A stretch of DNA of 64,000 nucleotides from Isochrysis galbana (lineage: Eukaryota; Haptophyta; Isochrysidales; Isochrysidaceae). A program made the position numbers and the translations under genes. The notes under the pieces were generated by a model that made no database searches, was not told the DNA's origin, and saw only the letters and a list, made by a program, of their open reading frames with translations. Of the stretch, positions 29,196 through 37,467 are shown one piece after another. The stretch covers positions 4,896,226 through 4,960,225 of the forward strand of contig CM030937.1 in NCBI GenBank assembly GCA_018136815.1, read 5' to 3'. How positions within the stretch are numbered: position 1 is the first letter of the stretch; every line of letters starts with the position of its first letter.

Positions 29196-31775
29196 TCAAG
29201 TTGCAATTTGGCTCGTATACTTGGCCTCAAAGATCTCGTCCATGACCAATGGCACACCTGTAAGAATTTTGCCGCCATCAATGTCTAGACTGAATGAACC
29301 CCAGAAGTGGCCATTCTCCCAACCTGCAACGAGCCGATCCACCCAGCCAGGCAGGGCACGAACAGCAGATGCAATGGTACCAAGATCCAAGGATTCAAGC
29401 AGCTTGAGGAAGATGGCCTTCCAGTCCGCCTCAAACATGTAGTCAACACCATGGGAGTCAGCGCGGTATCCAAGCCTCAAGCTACCGGCGACCTCATGTG
29501 CACGCATTGTGGAAATGCGCGGCGTGAGAGGCATGTGTGCCATTGCGATGCCTGTGGCCTCGAAGATGGAATCGAGCTGCACTTCGGCTTGTAGAGCTGC
29601 CGGCGGATGAATCACGTAGCTGACGAATGAGCGAGAGTAAGTGCCAATGAGATCAGCATCCTGGCCGTGCAGTGCCCATTCAAGCGATTGCCCCGACTCG
29701 AGCGCCGCAAAGATCCGATCGATTAGGTCGTCAAGGTTGGCTATGTCGAAGGTGGAGTCGACCGGCAAGCCGTCAAGACTGATGCTGACATGATCAAGCG
29801 CGCTCCAGATCGTTGATACAAGCTTCTTGAAGGTGATTAGGAGTGCATCCGTGCGCTCCGAGCCAGGGCTCTCATTGAATGCTTCCAGGGCCTCGTGCAA
29901 GATTCTCATCAATTCGTCGACAACTTGCTGCGTCGGTTGCGAGTCGCGTGATGCGATGGCATTCACGCGTTGGATGACGGTTGGTACATCGGATGGCGCG
30001 CTTCCTTCAAATATCTCATCAGCAAGAGTGGCGAGCTGGGGAGTGAGGATGACAGACATGAAATCCATTAGTGATGGGTAACTGGCATCGATGGCGGGTC
30101 CTGCCGCTGCTAGAAGGCATCGGAACGTTTCTGACGCCGCGGTGTGTCGGGTGCGCCCATCCACGCATGCGTGTAGCGCCTGCACTTCTAAAGAACTGGG
30201 ACCGCCGCCTGCAGAGCCCTTGATGACCTCTTCATTGATGGCAACAACTTGTTCCCATACGAAGGACAATAGATCTGGCATCCCATCAGGCCGCATTGCG
30301 TCTAGACGCAGAATGAGCGAGAGAATCCAGTCAAGCTTGGACTCCCACACGCCAAGTAGGCATTCAATGGTCTCCGATGAGGAGATTTCTCCCTTCAGGC
30401 CCTGATGCACGCACTCTGCTGTCGCAACGATGTTGTCAAATCCAAGCATTGACATGAGCATATTACTGCCCTGAGTGTCGCACGTCGTATTCCACCACGG
30501 AGCTGTTCCTCCCGAGATCATTTTGAGCGCGATTTCTGGCTTGTTCTCAATGGCTGCTGGAGAGCCTGGCAGAGGTGTGTGACGGATTGAGGCGGAGCGC
30601 GCACTACAGCCCTCGACATCAGCACGAAAGTCAAAAAGCCCGCTCACTTCCGCCGTGAGCAGATTTTTCGAGAGTAGCAGCCGTGGAGAATCCGCGGCAA
30701 CTGTGATGGTCGAGTTTGTACGTTCATTTGGACTAGCATACGTAGAATTGAGAGAGAATTCGGCTCGCTTCCCGACGATCGACATTGTTGGAGAGTTTGA
30801 CACTCTCACCGGCACGCGGATGCCGTGCACATCGGCGTCTAGCTGATCACTAAGGAGCCCGAGTTTCTCAAGGGTGTACACGGCTTGATTGATGGCCCAC
30901 GGGGTAGCAGTAGCTATGATGTGTTGCGAACGGTGGTCCATCGGTGGAGTGCTCGGCAAAGCGCTTGGCCCGTACGGGAACGAACGCCTGCCCACCTCGG
31001 GCGGGGAGGAGAGCACAGTAAGTACGTCAAGGACCCACGCCGGCCGAACGTAATGGATGGAGTTGACATCCGCATCGAACTGAAGATTGGCAGCCCGTGG
31101 GATGAAATTACCAACCAAGTCACCCACAGGCAGACCGTGAAAGGGCAGCCGACCAAAGATCCCCGAAACCTTGTTGACTGTGCTGGTCAGCTTGCGTGCA
31201 GTGAGGCTGTTAGTGGCCTTCTCGATGACTCCTGATACCAAATTGGCAAACGGACTCAAGCCGTGGAAGTCCTGTAGCTTGATGTTGGACAGGTGGATGT
31301 CGGTCGAGATGGAACGTACGTTCACGATGGGCTTGCCATGATACGACTCCAAGTTGACGACCATCGCGATGTTGGAGTCACGCATGTCCGCAGTAAATTT
31401 TGCGTCCAACGGTCCCGAGCACATGAAGCTGCAATCTGCCTGCCTCGCAATAGTTGATCCCCACGTGTTCGCGCTCAGACCGGCGATACTGATCATGATA
31501 CCGCCCTGCTCATCGCGTACAGTGAAATCGTGGACCACGCAATTGGACAGCTTGAAGTCGTTCACCACGATCTCTACGGGCCCTTCTTTGATGGAGTCAC
31601 CGTCGAGCACACGCGACATAGGGATAGAGCACACGATGTCAGCGATGACGGGCTTGAGGCTCTCCTGGACACTGTCGACGAAAGAGTCGGTGGCCCAGAT
31701 GCGGAGGCTGCTGGGCTGAGCGGCGGCCGTCCCTGCGAGCAGGCCGAGTATCAGACGACACATCGAGCTCGCCAT
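29196..31775 (-). CDS. BPI/LBP/CETP-family secreted lipid-binding protein
   Basis: 859 residues from the ATG at 31775. MASSMCRLILGLLAGTAAAQ is a signal peptide. The N-terminal TULIP barrel is recognisable by VVNDFKLSNCVVHDFTVRDE, then ISIAGLSANTWGS, NIAMVVNLESYHGKPIVNV and IHLSNIKL. A second barrel begins near WAINQAVYTLEKLGLLS, the counterpart of the BPI C-terminal domain start. Animal members bind lipopolysaccharide or lipids outside the cell or in the endomembrane lumen. The protein exceeds the usual ~480 residues by nearly 400; the C-terminal extension is unassigned. A second ATG five codons in is equally plausible. No intron is needed. Confidence 0.8.
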   Translation of the reverse strand: MASSMCRLILGLLAGTAAAQPSSLRIWATDSFVDSVQESLKPVIADIVCSIPMSRVLDGDSIKEGPVEIVVNDFKLSNCVVHDFTVRDEQGGIMISIAGLSANTWGSTIARQADCSFMCSGPLDAKFTADMRDSNIAMVVNLESYHGKPIVNVRSISTDIHLSNIKLQDFHGLSPFANLVSGVIEKATNSLTARKLTSTVNKVSGIFGRLPFHGLPVGDLVGNFIPRAANLQFDADVNSIHYVRPAWVLDVLTVLSSPPEVGRRSFPYGPSALPSTPPMDHRSQHIIATATPWAINQAVYTLEKLGLLSDQLDADVHGIRVPVRVSNSPTMSIVGKRAEFSLNSTYASPNERTNSTITVAADSPRLLLSKNLLTAEVSGLFDFRADVEGCSARSASIRHTPLPGSPAAIENKPEIALKMISGGTAPWWNTTCDTQGSNMLMSMLGFDNIVATAECVHQGLKGEISSSETIECLLGVWESKLDWILSLILRLDAMRPDGMPDLLSFVWEQVVAINEEVIKGSAGGGPSSLEVQALHACVDGRTRHTAASETFRCLLAAAGPAIDASYPSLMDFMSVILTPQLATLADEIFEGSAPSDVPTVIQRVNAIASRDSQPTQQVVDELMRILHEALEAFNESPGSERTDALLITFKKLVSTIWSALDHVSISLDGLPVDSTFDIANLDDLIDRIFAALESGQSLEWALHGQDADLIGTYSRSFVSYVIHPPAALQAEVQLDSIFEATGIAMAHMPLTPRISTMRAHEVAGSLRLGYRADSHGVDYMFEADWKAIFLKLLESLDLGTIASAVRALPGWVDRLVAGWENGHFWGSFSLDIDGGKILTGVPLVMDEIFEAKYTSQIAT

Positions 31776-32225
31776 AGAGTACACAGAGGGGGAAGGGAGG
31801 GGGGGGAAGCGGGAGAGGCTCTTGGCTCGGACGGAAGCAGCCGACAGGAGCCCGCAAGGACCTCGGACGGACAAGCAGATGTATGCGTGAGAGTTCCTTT
31901 CTTCCTGCTACAGAGAGTCCTTCTATGAGAACTCCGAATACTATCTTCCTACTCTCAGGAATTACTGTATCCCTGAGTAGAGAGGCTCGCTCTCTCTCTC
32001 TCGTGCTCCGTCGCCACTCATATAAATCTTGCGGATAGGAGTAGGAGTACTTGACTAGCACTCGACAGACTATGAATATTCTAGGATTGCCTCGAACACA
32101 CGAACGAACCACACAACACAAGGAGGAAGGAAGAGAGGGGGAAGAGGAAGGAAGAAAGGGAAGAGGTGGGAGAAGAGAGGAGAGGAAGAAGGAACGAGCG
32201 TGCAGCGGGACACGGGGAGAGAGGA
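31776..32225 (-). promoter_or_regulatory. 5' flank of the BPI-like gene, pyrimidine-rich
   Basis: On the coding (minus) strand 32110-32220 is nearly pure CT and 31985-32005 is a further CT run. The pattern matches the leaders of clpS and the glycosyltransferase. A promoter or 5'UTR role is inferred from position only. Confidence 0.35.
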
Positions 32226-32757
32226 TCAATAAAAATTATGATATTGAGCGTTAGCCGTTAGTACCGCTACTCCCACTAGCCTTGTACCAACGCGACAAGC
32301 CACGACGCACATGACCGCACCAGATCCCACGGCACAAAGAAAACTAAGCACCTGATTGTACCTTTCTCCTCGCAAGCCCCCGGCTCCCGCTAGAACTTCC
32401 CACAAGCTCATTGGGGTGAAAACCCAGTTAGTCGTTAGTCTTAGTCGCCAATGTAAAAAAAATCTTCTTAAAATTCCCCGCTACGCGTGTGGCGTGAGGC
32501 AGTGTGCTAGTGTACCTCCCTACTACCCAACCTTAACCCCTGACAACCCCCTCCCCCTTTCCCAGTTCCCTCTTTATCGGAGAAGCTGGTTCCGGGGAGG
32601 CCGCGCGCGCTGCTTCGGCCGGGAGTTGGAGAGAAGGGGGCGGGAGAATGTGGTTTGTCCTCCATGCTAGTGTGAATTCGGGTTGTCTTCCGTTGTATAT
32701 CGTGGGATCCTCATTGGTATCCTCTGTGGTTTCTTCTAAGACGCGATATTGGGTGCC

Positions 32758-35700
32758 TTAGGTGATGTTACGGATGTCCAGACATCTTGCCGCCTGCAAG
32801 AGGTCCTCCGATGTTCCTAGGTTGAACTCTTTGTCCACCGTGTAGAGCGGGCTTATCATTTTCTTAATGTGTTTGTTACTCGGGGCGTGTAGCCCCATAT
32901 TCTCTCGTTGTTTTTTCAGCCTCTGAAAGAAACCGACTTTCGCCGTTACTAATAGGTGGTATCTCGAAAGGATCGCTCTTAAGATCGAACTAACGGACCT
33001 GCCGTCCGCGTTGCCATATTGGACGTTATAGAAGTCGGTTAGTATATACCTCCACGCCAGGATACCTAAGTATCCCGAGGAGGGGTGCGGTCTGTCCACT
33101 TGATAGCAAAAAAGACGTTGAGCTACTTCGGATCCCGGCCTAAGGCTAATCCCCAGAAGTCCTTCTATGAATTCAAAGATGGGCTCCGTCGAGATACATG
33201 AGGCCAGGTGGGTGGAACTCTCAGGGGCTATGCCGCAAAAGCGGCATGTTGGATCGTCAGCAAAACGGTTCGCCGTAGCTATCCTCCTATGTAGGACATG
33301 TTTGAAGTGCAAATAAGAGTCCCTAGGCGTCAAAAAGTTATATTTGTATAATTGCGATACTTGCTTCCACTTTCCCGAGAGGACCGGTAACCTTTTTTCC
33401 CATCTTAGTGTAGATTTTTGTGTTTTGGTTTTCCTCAAAGCGAGGAACGCTTTAGTCAGACCCCTGACACTAACATCCTCCAGCGTTGTACGCGTGCCTT
33501 TAAGCGTGTATTCTTGAGGTATCGGATACGCTGTTTCCGCCGGGCCATCGTACGCTCGTCCCCACTTCAGCGGAGTGTATAGGTCGTCGGGCAGTAGTTG
33601 CGGGCTGATCCGCTCTTGGATGTGGGGCTCTCCCATGACGTTGAGCTGGACTTTGTGGTAGTCGCCCCTTCGGCGCAGATAAAAGTTATGGTCTTTGTCC
33701 ACTAGGACCTCGCCTATATCGTGTGCGTCCGGATCTTCCTGCGGGACTAGCCCTTGCTCCTCCGGAGCCGGGGGCGGAGTCCTCGCTTGCTTACTAAGAA
33801 GATCCATATAATCGGATGTGGTATGTAGTAGCCTTGATCTAGTCCATTCGGATATCTTTTCCCACGACTTAAGAAAGGGGCCTACCGATATGTATTTTCC
33901 CCTATGTCGTATCCAGCGTTCTCCGTCCGGCAAGTAGGCCGCACATTCTTCCATAGTATAAACGTCCCCCGTGCCCGGGTTTATGGTGTTGTGAACAATA
34001 ACCGTCTGTAGAGACTCCCATTTCGACCTATGCGAGTGATGGATAGCCGGAGGCTTGTGGAAAAGATTGTGCCATATCGGGGCGCCCTGGGCGCCTTCTC
34101 GTGTGATTTCTCCCCTAAGGAAGTTGATCCTTCTAAAATTTTCAAGCGCATGCTTCCAGAAGGCCGGGAGCGTGTTGTTGCCGCGAATACTCGCCGTGAG
34201 GCTCTTCGAGTCGACCTTCGAAAAGACCGCCGCTCGCCCTAAGGGGGTGCGGCTGAACCATTGATCCAAGACTATCTTCCATTCCGCCATTGACGGGTTA
34301 AGGTATCGGACTATCCATATCGCTTGGAGCGCTTTCGTGTGTTCGGCCATGGGAAGTAGTCCGACCCCCAATAGGGGCCCGTCGTCGCTCGTGCCTACCC
34401 TCGGATATGCCGGAAGGGTTATCCATTTCCGGCCCTCTTGCGAGGAGCCTAACTCGTCCGCCTGTAGCCGGGGAGACCTATCCCATAGTATAGTTTGAAC
34501 GTCCGAGTCTATGGCCTCCATGAACCATGCCGGAGGAGTGGACGTGGACAGCCAATATCTTGGCGTCCCGTAGATTATGAAGTTCACTAGTAGTGTCCTC
34601 CCGTGAATGGAGAGACCCTTCAATCCTTTCCAGGTTGCGACCTTCTTCTTAAGCTTAGCGTAGAGCTTCTCCCAGAAGGAGTCGTTTTCTATCCCTTCCC
34701 AGAATGGGACTCCTAGAATGGTCGCATACTCGCCTTCTCCGAGTGTTTTAAGATACGCTAGCGTCTCAGGGACCTGCGCCCCTGTAAGTGATCCCATTCT
34801 TATTAGTATACTCTTGTTTTTGTTCACCCTAGCCCCGGTGGCGGTTCCGTAGCTCTCTAGAATGTGCATCGCCCTCTCCAGTGACTCGAACGAATTCGCT
34901 AAAATTTGCGTGTCGTCCGCAAACTGCGAAAGCCTTAACTCTCTAGGTCCTATTGTGATCCCCTTCATCTCAGGGTCGGCGTTGACTAGTCGTGTTAGGC
35001 CTTCGGCCACTAAGAGAAAAGCTAGGGGCGATAACGGGCACCCCTGGGGCATGCCACAATGTATCGTGAAAGGATTGCTTCGTCTACCATTGGCCTTGAT
35101 CCATCTGATCGGGAGGGAATCCGCGTTAGTTAATAGTGTTAGCCATCTAGAGTAACCGGGGCCGAAGCCCAATGCTTGTATCGCTTTATGATAATAATCC
35201 CAACTGACTCTATCGAAAGCTTTCTCCCAGTCTATCGCCAGGGCTAATCCCTCTTCGTCTGTGTCATCTAGGTACGCTTGCACTAGCTTTAACAGATGGG
35301 TGGCTTCGCCTATCATCCTCCTAGGCACAAAGCCCACTTGCTCCTTGGAGATGATCGTATGTATCGTTTTCTTGAGTCTGTTTGCTAGGATCCTGGCGAG
35401 GATTTTGTAGTCCGTTTGGAGCAGCGTTATGGGTCTATAATTCCTCGGGTCCCTGGCGTCCCCTTTTTTATAGAGCAAAGCTATATCGCCCGAGCAGGTG
35501 TCCTCCGGTAGTGCTCCCGTCCGGTAGGCTTCGTGAAACATGTCCATCAGGCGCGGGGCCACTAGCTTTTCAAAGCTCTGATAAAACTCCATCGGTATGC
35601 CATCCGGTCCCGTGGATTTGCCCTTCGCCATTTGTCGTATAGCCCTAATGATCTCCGAGTAACCGATGGGCTTGTCCAAGAAGGACCTATGACTCGTCGG

Positions 35701-36087
35701 TATCTGACATTGCCTTAGCGCGTGGAGGAGGGGCTCCGCGCCCTGTGAGATCTTTTCGCTGAACAGCCATACATAGTAGCTCCGCAACGAAGCCAAAATC
35801 GCGGTGTCGTCGGTTGCTACGTTGTCTTCCTCTAGGGCCGGCTGTGGGTCTTCCCATCTCACTTCGGCGTACATCGCCGGGATGTCGCCGTTGGCGTGTC
35901 TAGGTGTGAATCTCTTAAAAAATTGCTTTGTAACAAGCTCTTCCGCCCTTATGATTTTCTCCGCTAGTGACGGGGCGGGTGAGAAAGTACGTCTTTTGTC
36001 GACTACTTTGCGATTGAGTTCCGCTACGATGTCCGGCCGGGTCGTCCCGGGGATTGCTACCATTTGAGCTTCCCTAGCTTCGGCCAC
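32758..36087 (-). CDS. LINE reverse transcriptase (ORF2)
   Basis: 1109 codons to the stop at 32758 when counted from GTG at 36087; the frame is open upstream to about 36235. RT motifs in order: KGKSTGPDGIPMEFY (156-170), NYRPITLLQTDYKILARILA, ALAIDWEKAFDRVSWDYY with the catalytic Asp, GMPQGCPLSPLAFLLVAEGL, and QFADDTQ (388-394) with the Asp pair. The thumb is followed by ~650 residues ending in a cysteine cluster CRFCGIAPESSTHLASC, as in L1-like LINEs. No APE endonuclease motifs precede the RT. Sequence is well conserved with the truncated copy at 13287-15939. Confidence 0.92.
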   Translation of the reverse strand: MAEAREAQMVAIPGTTRPDIVAELNRKVVDKRRTFSPAPSLAEKIIRAEELVTKQFFKRFTPRHANGDIPAMYAEVRWEDPQPALEEDNVATDDTAILASLRSYYVWLFSEKISQGAEPLLHALRQCQIPTSHRSFLDKPIGYSEIIRAIRQMAKGKSTGPDGIPMEFYQSFEKLVAPRLMDMFHEAYRTGALPEDTCSGDIALLYKKGDARDPRNYRPITLLQTDYKILARILANRLKKTIHTIISKEQVGFVPRRMIGEATHLLKLVQAYLDDTDEEGLALAIDWEKAFDRVSWDYYHKAIQALGFGPGYSRWLTLLTNADSLPIRWIKANGRRSNPFTIHCGMPQGCPLSPLAFLLVAEGLTRLVNADPEMKGITIGPRELRLSQFADDTQILANSFESLERAMHILESYGTATGARVNKNKSILIRMGSLTGAQVPETLAYLKTLGEGEYATILGVPFWEGIENDSFWEKLYAKLKKKVATWKGLKGLSIHGRTLLVNFIIYGTPRYWLSTSTPPAWFMEAIDSDVQTILWDRSPRLQADELGSSQEGRKWITLPAYPRVGTSDDGPLLGVGLLPMAEHTKALQAIWIVRYLNPSMAEWKIVLDQWFSRTPLGRAAVFSKVDSKSLTASIRGNNTLPAFWKHALENFRRINFLRGEITREGAQGAPIWHNLFHKPPAIHHSHRSKWESLQTVIVHNTINPGTGDVYTMEECAAYLPDGERWIRHRGKYISVGPFLKSWEKISEWTRSRLLHTTSDYMDLLSKQARTPPPAPEEQGLVPQEDPDAHDIGEVLVDKDHNFYLRRRGDYHKVQLNVMGEPHIQERISPQLLPDDLYTPLKWGRAYDGPAETAYPIPQEYTLKGTRTTLEDVSVRGLTKAFLALRKTKTQKSTLRWEKRLPVLSGKWKQVSQLYKYNFLTPRDSYLHFKHVLHRRIATANRFADDPTCRFCGIAPESSTHLASCISTEPIFEFIEGLLGISLRPGSEVAQRLFCYQVDRPHPSSGYLGILAWRYILTDFYNVQYGNADGRSVSSILRAILSRYHLLVTAKVGFFQRLKKQRENMGLHAPSNKHIKKMISPLYTVDKEFNLGTSEDLLQAARCLDIRNIT

Positions 36088-36364
36088 CGCGTCGATTTCC
36101 GGGGAGTCCTTGGTGTACTGGCAAGCCAGTCGGGGCAGGCGGCAGAGCCAGGGACTGGCTCTGCTGGTCTGCAGGGAACAGGGCTCTCCCTGTTCCCTGC
36201 TTCTGTGCCTGGTGGGGAGGCGAGGGAGGCAGGATCATGTCGACGTCGCTGTCGGTTAGGGGGGCGACCTGTGAGCGCTTCGGCTCCGGCGGCTTGGGGC
36301 GGCCCCTGTGGGGCGTCGTGACGGCGGTGGGCTGGGGATCAGGAGCGGTCGGCGCGCGCTCCAT
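36074..36364 (-). CDS. LINE ORF1-like N-terminal frame
   Basis: 96 codons beginning ATGGAGCGCGCG near the LINE 5' end. Pro/Ser-rich start MERAPTAPDPQPTAVTTPHR. A related start (MERASLPSS) opens the derivative at 55930-57025. It overlaps the upstream extension of the RT frame by about 160 nt in another phase. It is probably the stump of a longer ORF1 fused near the RT region by internal deletion. Confidence 0.6.
   Translation of the reverse strand: MERAPTAPDPQPTAVTTPHRGRPKPPEPKRSQVAPLTDSDVDMILPPSPPHQAQKQGTGRALFPADQQSQSLALPPAPTGLPVHQGLPGNRRGGRS
36125..36205. repeat. Two strong hairpins at the LINE ORF junction
   Basis: GCAGGGAACAGGG and CCCTGTTCCCTGC form a perfect 13-bp inverted repeat with a 4-nt loop; just left of it AGCCAG-GGA-CTGGCT forms another. 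Both lie where the ORF1-like and RT frames overlap. Confidence 0.7.
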
Positions 36365-36407
36365 CGCTCGAACTACAACAATAGTTTTCTCTTAGTCGCC
36401 AATGTAA

Positions 36408-36662
36408 CATGTACATTGAAGACTTACCAGGGAAAAGCACCGGGGGGGGGGGGAGCGAGCCCTTGCAGTCGTCCCATTGAGAGTGGCGAAAGGCCCTTAG
36501 CCCTTGGGGCAAGCCAGCCTGCCCGAGCGATCCTCCGCCGAATAAACGACGGCGCCCGGGGAGCCATACCTTGAGAGGGCATCCCCGGGCGAACTTGCGC
36601 CGCTCCCTCCGCGCCTCCGCTTGTCGCCAGCCCTTCATTCCGCCAGTTTACTACTAATGTAA
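36408..36662. other. Short region between LINE-1 and a small + strand ORF
   Basis: A minus-strand frame starting ATG at 36638 encodes KGWRQAEARRERRKFARG and meets a donor CTCAAG|GTATGG, so LINE-1 could lie in an intron of a divergent small gene. This is speculative. Confidence 0.25.
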
Positions 36663-36938
36663 ATGGACTACTACTACGTCGCCCGACCGATAGAAATGGC
36701 AGGCCCCCTCATCGGCGTGCATCTCTTGATTGCCCTCTTCACACTCTTGGCGACGGCCGAATTGATCGGCGTCAAAGGGATTTGGATCGGGGTTGGAATG
36801 ACCACCGCACTCGACATCCTTTCTCATCCTCGCACTTTGGAAACTGAGAAATTCTACCGCTTCTCCAAGACGGACAAGATGTTACTAGCATTGGAGGCGG
36901 GGGAGATCTTGCAAAAAGCCGCGCTCAAGAAGAAGTAA
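36663..36938 (+). CDS. Small membrane protein, unrecognised
   Basis: 91 residues from an ATG. A hydrophobic N-terminal half (GPLIGVHLLIALFTLLATAE, then GIWIGVGMTTALDIL) suggests one or two membrane segments, followed by a charged tail EKFYRFSKTDKML and KAALKKK. No family is recognised. Amino-acid composition and clean boundaries favour a real gene; the function is unknown. Confidence 0.4.
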   Translation: MDYYYVARPIEMAGPLIGVHLLIALFTLLATAELIGVKGIWIGVGMTTALDILSHPRTLETEKFYRFSKTDKMLLALEAGEILQKAALKKK

Positions 36939-37048
36939 ATCTCCTCCACATCCTCCTTTTGGGGGGAGGGAAGGGGGGGGGGGGGGTATGAATTATACCC
37001 GCAAGATCCAAGATGTGGGGGTGTCAGTGTCAGCGAGATAAAAACTAC

Positions 37049-37218
37049 ACTCAGTCCCTTGCACCCATGCCCAAGGCCTGCGATCCATCATGGAGGGAGA
37101 CGGGTGCGACCTGCGCAAGCATACATCAGCCAAATATAGCGAGGCACTTAAGGCATGCGCAACTGTCGACGAGCACGACTTCCTCCCCTTCTACCGGGTG
37201 CGGCGCGAGAGGAAGTAG
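37049..37218 (+). CDS. C-terminal exon of an unrecognised gene
   Basis: The + strand encodes GLRSIMEGDGCDLRKHTSAK, YSEALKACATVDEHDFLPFY and RVRRERK before a stop at 37218. Possible acceptors are CTCAG (near 37055) or CCCAAG. A 42-residue frame starts at ATG 37090 if unspliced. It may belong with the small membrane ORF upstream, but no donor links them. No family is recognised. Confidence 0.4.
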
Positions 37219-37467
37219 TTACGGCCTCGTCTCGGTGTGCCGCTGAAACTATATAACAATAGTTTGCTTGACTCCTACTTGGCTAACAATAGGTTGGTCC
37301 ACAGAGGTGCTGGGAAGGACTCAAGTCAAAAGGCGCCTAGGGAAGCTCGTTACCGCTTTAGCTCCTTGGCAAAAAATAATGACCTTGGAGTACGGGTACA
37401 GTATATTCGTAAGGCTACAAAGAGTTACCGGCTCCCGCGGTGCCCATCCGTACGCCAACCCCCAGGT
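37219..37467. other. Intergenic region between convergent genes
   Basis: No gene or repeat recognised. Confidence 0.3.

Larger units (their letters stand above)
32457..36389 (-). mobile_element. LINE retrotransposon with intact ends (LINE-1)
   Basis: A 3933-bp element flanked by a perfect 18-bp duplication TCTTAGTCGCCAATGTAA (32439-32456, 36390-36407). The 5' end (right side) has a leader of about 25 nt before ATGGAGCGCGCG. The 3' end, 300 bp beyond the RT stop, terminates in oligo-T, not poly-A. Both termini and the RT frame are uninterrupted, pointing to a recent insertion. An apurinic-type endonuclease domain expected before the RT is absent, so this is either an internally deleted derivative or an unusual endonuclease-less LINE. 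The same family supplies 13287-15939, 55930-57025 and small fragments at 5034 and 22044. Confidence 0.93.
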
